The position numbers were made by a program, and so were the translations under genes. Positions 1-4,713 of a DNA stretch of 7,332 nt are shown one piece after another. Below the pieces are notes generated by a model. That model was not told the origin of the DNA. It saw only the letters and a program-made list of their open reading frames with translations, and did no database searches. Source of the stretch: Pseudomonadota bacterium (lineage in GTDB: Bacteria; Pseudomonadota; Alphaproteobacteria; Rhizobiales; Xanthobacteraceae); contig JAEZBA010000601.1 in assembly GCA_023430245.1 (NCBI GenBank), forward strand, positions 1 through 7,332, given 5' to 3'. Each line of letters starts with the position of its first letter. Position 1 is the stretch's first letter.

Positions 1-193
1 GGTCGAGACAGATCCCGGCCTCGTTCGGGGTGCAGGGGCCGGGTGAGAGCACGATCGCATCGGGCTGCGAGGCCAGCACGGCATCCGCGCTCACCGCATC
101 GTTGCGCTGCACGCGCACGTCGGCGCCCAGCCCGCCCAGGTAATGGACGAGATTGAAGGTAAAGCTGTCGTAGTTATCGATCAGGACGATCAT
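1..193 (-). CDS. trpG: Anthranilate synthase component II (glutamine amidotransferase), 5' part only
   Basis: The small subunit of anthranilate synthase releases ammonia from glutamine and passes it to TrpE, which makes anthranilate from chorismate in the cytoplasm. Only the first 64 codons are in the window; the gene runs off the left edge. The translation starts MIVLIDNYDSFTFNLV, the classic N-terminal signature of TrpG/PabA class I amidotransferases. It continues to the oxyanion-hole motif SPGPCTPNEAG near residues 50-60. The catalytic Cys-His-Glu residues lie beyond the edge. The ATG at 193-191 is chosen because the family begins exactly at this motif; the sequence just upstream has no clear Shine-Dalgarno. 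The start is 26 bp after the stop of the LysR gene on the same strand, with no visible promoter between them. TrpG-type subunits often also serve as PabA in folate synthesis, so a dual role is possible. Gene identity is nearly certain; TrpG rather than PabA is inferred from trpE nearby. Confidence 0.93.
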   Translation of the reverse strand, partial: MIVLIDNYDSFTFNLVHYLGGLGADVRVQRNDAVSADAVLASQPDAIVLSPGPCTPNEAGICLD

Positions 194-219
194 GCGGCAA
201 CCCGGGCGTGAGGCGGGTC

Positions 220-1200
220 TTAGACATGGCTTCCAAAAGGGTCAAGGCGAGCCGGGGTTGCTGCGGTACCCGGTACTTCTGCGCTCAACCTCGCTGCCGC
301 CGCCACGATCGTGCGCCGCAGCCAGGTGTGACGAGGGTCGTCCTGCTGACGCGCATGCCAAAGCAGACTCATCGTGAAGTGGCCAAGATCGATCGGCGGC
401 GGTAGTGCCACGAAGCGCGCCATCCCGGCCGCGGTTTGGGCCAGGCTTGTCGGGAGGGTCATCACGAGGTCGGAGCGGGCCGCGATCTCGACCGCCGCAA
501 GAAAACTGGGCACGCGGACCTTCACGCGCCGCCTCACATTCAGCTTGTCGAGCGCTATGTCCACGGGTGCGGCGCCGATGCCGGTCACGCTGACAACGAT
601 ATGACCAAGTTCGAGATAGTGATCGAGCGCAAGCGTGCTGCGCGCCGCGGGATGACCAAGACGCATCAGGGTGACGAAACCGTCGTCGTAAAGACTGCGC
701 CGGAGGATCCCCGCCGGCGCGTCCTCGAATACGCCGATTACCGCATCGACCGCGTCATCTGCCAACCACCCGACCGCGCCCGCGCTTGGCGGCAAGATAT
801 CGAGATCGAGTTGCGGCGCCTCCTCCGCGAGGCGGGCCAGCAGAAACGGCGCCAGCGAAGCTGTCTCGAGGTCCAGCATCATAAGTCGCACAGAGCCGGT
901 GGCGCTGGCAGGGTCGAACGGGACCGCCGACAGCATCTCGCCCACACCGCCGAGGGTCCGTCGCAAAGCCGGCTGGAGAGCCTCGGCGCGCTTGCTCAGA
1001 ACATAACCGTCCGATCCCTCGACGAGCAGCGCATCGCTAAAAAGGGCACGCAGGCGTGAGAGCGCGCGGCTGGCGGCCGGCTGACTCATGTTGAGGCGGC
1101 GGGCGGCGCGGGTGACACTTTTTTCCTGCAGCAAGGCGTCCAGCACGACCAGCAGGTTCAGGTCCACGCCCCGCAAATCCACTTGGCGCATACAGATCAT
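220..1200 (-). CDS. LysR-family transcriptional regulator (NodD/PnbR-like)
   Basis: This is a DNA-binding regulator of the LysR family, 326 residues from the first ATG. The N-terminal winged helix-turn-helix is clear: residues about 12-70 read DLNLLVVLDALLQEKSVTRA, then a recognition helix with MSQPAASRALSRLR, then the wing. The rest is a periplasmic-binding-protein-like effector domain (about 100-310). Its LRRSLYDDGFVTLMR, GHPAAR and VPSFLAAVEIAARSDLVMTLP stretches resemble the NodD/PnbR/LinR branch, whose members sense small aromatic or phenolic ligands; that is family knowledge and the ligand here is unknown. An alternative start at 1191 (MRQVDLRGVDLN) fits the family better than the leading MIC; neither start has a good Shine-Dalgarno. 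The C-terminal tail of about 20 residues (from GTAATP) is not obviously conserved. It is divergent from the NmrA-like gene at 1286, the usual arrangement of a LysR regulator and its target, so it probably controls that gene and itself. It sits just upstream of trpG on the same strand. Confidence 0.93.
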   Translation of the reverse strand: MICMRQVDLRGVDLNLLVVLDALLQEKSVTRAARRLNMSQPAASRALSRLRALFSDALLVEGSDGYVLSKRAEALQPALRRTLGGVGEMLSAVPFDPASATGSVRLMMLDLETASLAPFLLARLAEEAPQLDLDILPPSAGAVGWLADDAVDAVIGVFEDAPAGILRRSLYDDGFVTLMRLGHPAARSTLALDHYLELGHIVVSVTGIGAAPVDIALDKLNVRRRVKVRVPSFLAAVEIAARSDLVMTLPTSLAQTAAGMARFVALPPPIDLGHFTMSLLWHARQQDDPRHTWLRRTIVAAAARLSAEVPGTAATPARLDPFGSHV

Positions 1201-1207
1201 ATAAACG

Positions 1208-1222
1208 ATGCATTAGACGCAT
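1208..1222. promoter_or_regulatory. Candidate LysR-box in the divergent LysR/NmrA intergenic region
   Basis: The 15-mer ATGCATTAGACGCAT has ATGC/GCAT inverted ends around seven bases and fits the T-N11-A pattern of LysR-regulator sites. It lies in the 85-bp gap between the divergent LysR and NmrA-like genes, centred about 70 bp upstream of the NmrA-like start and 8 bp from the first ATG of the regulator. That position would suit activation of the oxidoreductase gene and autorepression. The arms are only four bases long, so chance is possible. I could not define convincing -35/-10 elements for either gene in this gap. Confidence 0.4.
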
Positions 1223-1274
1223 GATAGGCCGTTCTCTAGCTGTATCGCATCGATTTCGCAGATCGCGAACGGAT

Positions 1275-1280
1275 GGAGGA
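1275..1280 (+). promoter_or_regulatory. Ribosome binding site of the NmrA-like gene
   Basis: GGAGGA lies five bases before the ATG at 1286. It is one of the two strongest Shine-Dalgarno sequences in the window and fixes the start codon of the NmrA-like oxidoreductase. Confidence 0.8.
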
Positions 1281-1285
1281 CAGCC

Positions 1286-2161
1286 ATGCATGTGGTTTTC
1301 GGAGCGAACGGACGAGCCGGCAGAGAAACCGCGAAAGCCCTGCTGGAGCGGGGGAAAGCAGTCCGCGTTGTGGTCCGCCGGGCAGAGCATGGGCAGCGAT
1401 GGCAGGCCCAGGGCGCGGAAGTGGCTCTTGCCAGTATGGACGATGTCGAGGCGGTGAGGGCTGCGCTAAGAGGGGCCGCCGCCGCGTTCCTGTTCAATCC
1501 ACCGCCGGTCGCCGGCGACCCGTATGAGCAAACCAGGACGATCGCAGGCGCCCTGGCCGAAGCCGCCCGACGGGAGCACCTCGGCAAGGCCGTTGTACTT
1601 TCTTCCGTTGGCGCGCAGCACGAAACCGGGACCGGCATCATTGCGACGCTGCACCAGATCGAGGCTGCGCTCGCAGACATCGCGTCCGCGGTGACCTTCC
1701 TGCGGCCGGGCTATTTCGTGGAAACCTGGGAGGAGGTCGCGGAGGCGGCGATTGGCGAAGGCACGCTGCCGACTTTCCTCGAACCCGACCAAAAAATTCC
1801 GATGGTCAGCACCATCGATGTTGGACACGCCGCCGCGCAACTGATGACCGAGCACTGGATTGGAACGCGCATCGTCGAACTGGGCGGTCCGCAGGACTGG
1901 AGCGCGCGCGATGTCGCCGTCGCTTTCGCCCAGGTCCTTGGGCGGCCTGTCGCCCCGGCTTTCGTGCCGCCGGATCAGCGCGCGGCCATTCTTGCCGAAG
2001 CCGGTGTACCGCCGGAAGTCGGCAACGCCCTCCTTGGCATGTATGAGGGCATCGCAAGCGGCCGGGTTGCACGCGAGGACGGCACCGAGCGCCGGCGTGG
2101 CACAACATCGCTTCCCGCTGCCATTGCGCGTATCGTCACAAGGTTTGAAGCTGCTGCCTGA
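1286..2161 (+). CDS. NmrA-like NAD(P)-binding oxidoreductase
   Basis: This 291-residue protein is an atypical short-chain dehydrogenase-like enzyme of the NmrA/QOR2/YtfG type. The dinucleotide-binding loop is visible at residues 6-12 (GANGRAG, a GxxGxxG pattern) straight after the first strand. The pair of arginines at 30-31 at the end of the second strand suggests NADPH rather than NADH. Further family marks are VVLSSVGA near 103-110 and LRPGYFVETW near 139-148, a segment shared with NmrA-like proteins. No canonical YxxxK catalytic pair is evident, as is common in this branch, so it could be a quinone or flavin-type reductase or a redox-sensing regulator; the substrate cannot be told from sequence. 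The start is supported by a GGAGGA site. It is divergent from the LysR gene, its likely regulator. It is convergent with the GNAT gene, and the two coding ends overlap by 26 bp. It is the only gene reading + inside an otherwise minus-strand trp cluster. Confidence 0.9.
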   Translation: MHVVFGANGRAGRETAKALLERGKAVRVVVRRAEHGQRWQAQGAEVALASMDDVEAVRAALRGAAAAFLFNPPPVAGDPYEQTRTIAGALAEAARREHLGKAVVLSSVGAQHETGTGIIATLHQIEAALADIASAVTFLRPGYFVETWEEVAEAAIGEGTLPTFLEPDQKIPMVSTIDVGHAAAQLMTEHWIGTRIVELGGPQDWSARDVAVAFAQVLGRPVAPAFVPPDQRAAILAEAGVPPEVGNALLGMYEGIASGRVAREDGTERRRGTTSLPAAIARIVTRFEAAA

Positions 2162-2621
2162 TCGACAGATCCAGCGTCATGAAGATGCTATTCGGGTCAA
2201 GGACATAGTCGCCGAACGGCGGGCATTCGACGAAGCCGTGGCTCTGGTACAGAGCCACGGCAGGCTCGAAGTAGGACGATGAGCCCGTCTCCAGGCTGAC
2301 GCGCGCGAAACCGGCTGCTCTCGCTTCGCGAAGGATGTACTGCAGCATGGCGCGCCCGACGCCGTTGCGACGTGCGGATGGTGCTGTGTACATCGACTTG
2401 ACCTCGCCGTGGTCGGACGAAAGCTGCTTCAATGCGCCAATGCCGGCAAGGGCTTTGCCGTCCCATAGCGTCCAGACCGAGACCTCCGGTGACTTCAATC
2501 CGGAAAGATCCAGCGCATGCGCGCTGCATGGCGCGGTCTCCGCGCGCGCGCGAGTCACGTGCGTCTGTATCATCGCCATGACGCGCGGATCGTCGAGGTC
2601 TGCCAGGACGATGCTGAACAT
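2136..2621 (-). CDS. GNAT-family N-acetyltransferase, YsnE-like
   Basis: This 161-residue single-domain protein is predicted to transfer an acetyl group from acetyl-CoA to an amine or other small acceptor in the cytoplasm. The acetyl-CoA-binding motif A is clear: EVKSMYTAPSARRNGVGRAM (about 73-92), with R84-x-x-G87-x-G89 as the pyrophosphate loop. The following SLETG, LYQSHGF, CPPFGDYVLDPNS and FMTLDL segments (about 109-152) match the YsnE group of acetyltransferases as I remember it. The substrate is unknown. In Bacillus, ysnE has been linked to tryptophan-dependent indole-acetic acid production, but that does not establish a function here. The ATG at 2621 is the only usable start, because an in-frame stop (the cupin stop) lies 33 bp upstream; the Shine-Dalgarno is weak, so translation may be coupled to the cupin gene. 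The last eight residues (IRQQLQTL) and the stop are encoded antisense inside the end of the NmrA-like gene and look like a non-native extension. Confidence 0.9.
   Translation of the reverse strand: MFSIVLADLDDPRVMAMIQTHVTRARAETAPCSAHALDLSGLKSPEVSVWTLWDGKALAGIGALKQLSSDHGEVKSMYTAPSARRNGVGRAMLQYILREARAAGFARVSLETGSSSYFEPAVALYQSHGFVECPPFGDYVLDPNSIFMTLDLSIRQQLQTL
2235..2261. repeat. Perfect 12-bp inverted repeat with 3-base loop inside the GNAT gene
   Basis: Arms GCCGTGGCTCTG (2235-2246) and CAGAGCCACGGC (2250-2261) are perfectly complementary around the loop GTA. The element lies in the GNAT coding sequence (codons for AVALYQSHG) and begins 73 bp past the stop of the convergent NmrA-like gene. 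It could fold in transcripts of either strand. No T-run follows on either strand, so it is not a standard intrinsic terminator. It may stop or stabilise the 3' end of the NmrA-like mRNA, or may simply reflect codon choice. Confidence 0.75.
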
Positions 2622-2654
2622 GCCGAAGCTACTGCCCGCGGAAGGCGATGGATG

Positions 2655-3143
2655 TCAGCCCTTATGGATCGGGTCGATCCAGGGAACGTTTTCCGGCTTT
2701 TCGACCGGCTCGATATCGAGATTGACCACGACGGCCTCGTTGTCCGAGCGCACCAGCACGCATTCCAGCACTTCGTCGGGGCTGGCGTTGATCTCCTGAT
2801 GCGGCACGAAGGGCGGCACGTAGATGAAGTCGCCGGGGCCGGCCTCGGCGACGAATTCGAGATGCTCGCCCCAGCGCATGCGGGCCTTGCCGCGGATGAC
2901 ATAGATCACGCTTTCCAATTCGCCATGATGATGCGCGCCGGTTTTCGCGTTCGGGTGGATATTGACGGTGCCGGCCCAGATCTTCTGGGCGCCGACCCGT
3001 GCCGCATTGATCGCGGCCTTTCGATCCATGCCGGGCGTCTGCGCGGTGTTGCCGTCCAGCGAACCGGCAGGGATCACCCGCACGCCGTCATGCTTCCACT
3101 TGCTCTCGTGCGAATGGTCTTCATGCGAGTGATCGTGACCCAT
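2655..3143 (-). CDS. Small cupin-domain protein with His-rich N terminus
   Basis: This 162-residue single-domain cupin is probably a metal-binding beta-barrel protein of unknown reaction. Cupin motif 1 is seen at residues about 69-85 (GAHHHGELESVIYVIRG), giving likely metal ligands His71, His73 and Glu77. Motif 2 is seen at about 104-119 (GDFIYVPPFVPHQEIN), giving His115. All four expected ligands are present, so activity is plausible. The first 18 residues are very rich in histidine with acidic residues (MGHDHSHEDHSHES), which suggests an extra metal-binding tail. Related RmlC-like cupins are common in proteobacteria but uncharacterised as far as I know. An in-frame ATG farther upstream (3245) would overlap trpE and give an unrelated basic leader; the ATG at 3143 is preferred for its GGAAGG site and family fit. 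It starts 20 bp after the trpE stop and ends 33 bp before the GNAT gene, so it is almost certainly cotranscribed with both. A role in tryptophan metabolism is only a guess from position. Confidence 0.9.
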   Translation of the reverse strand: MGHDHSHEDHSHESKWKHDGVRVIPAGSLDGNTAQTPGMDRKAAINAARVGAQKIWAGTVNIHPNAKTGAHHHGELESVIYVIRGKARMRWGEHLEFVAEAGPGDFIYVPPFVPHQEINASPDEVLECVLVRSDNEAVVVNLDIEPVEKPENVPWIDPIHKG

Positions 3144-3148
3144 ATCTG

Positions 3149-3154
3149 CCTTCC
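3149..3154 (-). promoter_or_regulatory. Ribosome binding site that fixes the cupin start
   Basis: On the minus strand GGAAGG lies five bases before the ATG at 3143. This supports that start over the longer reading frame beginning at 3245, which would overlap trpE by about 80 bp. Confidence 0.7.
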
Positions 3155-3163
3155 GTGTGTTGA

Positions 3164-4681
3164 CTATTGCCCGCGGCCGGCGGCGCTTGCGAAGCGGCGC
3201 GCTTCCTCGGCGGCGCGGAACAGCGCCTTCGCCTTGTTGACACATTCCTGCTGCTCGGAGGCCGGATCGCTGTCGGCGACGATGCCGGCGCCGGCCTGCA
3301 CATACATGGTGCCGTCCTTGATCACCGCGGTGCGCAGCACGATGCAGGTATCCATCTCGCCCGCAGCCGAGAAATAGCCGACGCAGCCGGCATAGATGCC
3401 GCGCTTTTCTTTTTCCAGTTCATCGATGATCTGCATCGCGCGGACTTTCGGCGCGCCCGAGACCGTTCGCGCCGGAAAGCCCGCAACCAGCGCATCGAGC
3501 GCATCGCGGGCGTCGGCGAGCTCGCCTTCGACATTCGACACGATATGCATGACCTGGCTGTAGCGCTCGATGAAGTACCTGTCGGTGACTTCGACACTGC
3601 CGATCTTCGCCACCCGTCCGACGTCGTTGCGGCCGAGATCGAGCAGCATCAGATGCTCGGCGCGCTCTTTCGGATCGGCGAGCAATTCGCGTTCCAGCGC
3701 CATGTCCTCTTGCGGGGTCGCGCCGCGCGGTCTTGTTCCCGCAATCGGACGGATGGTGACGCGGTCATCGCGCACCCGCACCAGAATCTCTGGACTGGAG
3801 CCTGCGATCGCCAGCCCGTCGAGATCGAGAAAATACAGGAACGGCGCCGGGTTGACCCGGCGCAGCGCGCGATAAAGCGAGAACGGCGACAGATCGAACG
3901 GCGTCTTGAAGCGCTGCGACAGCACCACCTGGAAGATGTCGCCAGCCGCGATGTATTCTTTCGCCTGCGCCACCATGGCCGAATATTCGGCGGCGCTGGT
4001 GTTCGACGTCGCATGCGCGGCGATGCCGCCGGCATGCTCCTCGCGCATCGATTTGGGCAGCGGCGCGTCAAGCCGGTCGATGATGGCGTTAAGCCGTTCG
4101 GTCGCGCGCGCGAGCGCCGCCTTCGCGGTGATGCCGCGCTCGGGGCGCACCGGCGTGACGATGGCGATCTGGTCCTTCACCGAATCGAACACGACGACGA
4201 TAGTCGGACGGATCAGCAATGCGTCGGCCGTTCCGAGCGGATCCGGGTTGACGTTGGGTAGGTGCTCCATCTGCCGCACCATGTCGTAGCCGAGATAGCC
4301 GAACAGCCCGGCGGCCGGCGGCGGCAATTCGTCCGGCAGTTCGATCCGGCATTCGGCGATGAGCGCCCGCAGCGCCTCGAGCGGTGGCAGCGGGCAGGGC
4401 GCGAAGGCATCTTTCGCGTGCGACGCGGATCGGTTGATCTCGGCCTGTGCCCCGCGTGTGCGGAAGACCAGATCGGGCTCGAGTCCGATGATTGAATAGC
4501 GGCCGCGCACCGCGCCGCCCTCGACCGATTCGAACAGGAAGCTCATCGACCGGCCGTCGGCGATCTTCAGAAACGCAGAGACCGGGGTTTCGAGATCGGC
4601 GACCAGATGCGTCCATACGACTTGCGGCGCGCCACTGTCGTAGCGCGCCGCGAACTCATCCGGTGCAGGCTCGATGATCAT
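3164..4681 (-). CDS. trpE: Anthranilate synthase component I
   Basis: The large subunit of anthranilate synthase converts chorismate plus ammonia (supplied by TrpG) to anthranilate and pyruvate, the first committed step of tryptophan synthesis. At 505 residues it has normal length and is not fused to a TrpG domain, unlike the TrpE(G) fusion of Rhizobium/Sinorhizobium. The N-terminal regulatory domain has FLFESVEGG (48-56) followed by RYSIIG (61-66), the counterpart of the LLES region where tryptophan binds for feedback inhibition. The catalytic chorismate-binding domain shows PIAGTRPRG (312-320), ERAEHLMLLDLGRND (339-353), GFPARTVSGAPKVRAM (401-416) and GAGIVADSDPASE (464-476). Glu339/Glu342 and Glu476/Glu479 sit where the Mg2+ ligands of the family lie. 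The ATG at 4681 is 32 bp after the ppiD stop, with only a weak Shine-Dalgarno. No leader peptide or attenuator is visible in that gap, so transcription probably comes from the ppiD promoter. The trpG gene is nearly 3 kb downstream. Confidence 0.97.
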   Translation of the reverse strand: MIIEPAPDEFAARYDSGAPQVVWTHLVADLETPVSAFLKIADGRSMSFLFESVEGGAVRGRYSIIGLEPDLVFRTRGAQAEINRSASHAKDAFAPCPLPPLEALRALIAECRIELPDELPPPAAGLFGYLGYDMVRQMEHLPNVNPDPLGTADALLIRPTIVVVFDSVKDQIAIVTPVRPERGITAKAALARATERLNAIIDRLDAPLPKSMREEHAGGIAAHATSNTSAAEYSAMVAQAKEYIAAGDIFQVVLSQRFKTPFDLSPFSLYRALRRVNPAPFLYFLDLDGLAIAGSSPEILVRVRDDRVTIRPIAGTRPRGATPQEDMALERELLADPKERAEHLMLLDLGRNDVGRVAKIGSVEVTDRYFIERYSQVMHIVSNVEGELADARDALDALVAGFPARTVSGAPKVRAMQIIDELEKEKRGIYAGCVGYFSAAGEMDTCIVLRTAVIKDGTMYVQAGAGIVADSDPASEQQECVNKAKALFRAAEEARRFASAAGRGQ

Positions 4682-4713
4682 TGCATCCGGCGCGAGCGTG
4701 CGCCTGCGCTCCG

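Noticed and set aside
436..1059. A 207-codon + strand open frame opposite the LysR gene
   Set aside because: Antisense shadow of a clear LysR regulator, with Arg-rich low-information sequence.
1507..1520. Perfect 14-bp palindrome GGTCGCCGGCGACC in the NmrA-like gene
   Set aside because: It is all inside coding sequence, consists almost only of G and C, and has no loop or partner sites. Such palindromes are expected by chance in GC-rich DNA.
194..2161. Transposon or integron-type borders around the LysR/NmrA pair
   Set aside because: No transposase, integrase, terminal inverted repeats or flanking direct repeats could be seen by eye at either end, so no mobile element is annotated.
2535..2551. 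Alternating CG run in the GNAT gene
   Set aside because: It encodes Ala/Arg codons in a GC-rich gene. Z-DNA or regulatory meaning cannot be supported from sequence alone.
3144..3245. Longer start for the cupin (ATG at 3245)
   Set aside because: It would overlap the end of trpE and add an Arg-rich leader unlike the family. The ATG at 3143 has a good GGAAGG site at proper spacing.
2517..3377. A 286-codon + strand open frame opposite the cupin and the ends of the GNAT and trpE genes
   Set aside because: It spans three well-supported minus-strand genes and their junctions, and has no recognisable protein features.
3167..4261. A 364-codon + strand open frame opposite trpE
   Set aside because: Antisense shadow of trpE, which has all family motifs. 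The shadow protein shows no domain, and no upstream ribosome site was seen.
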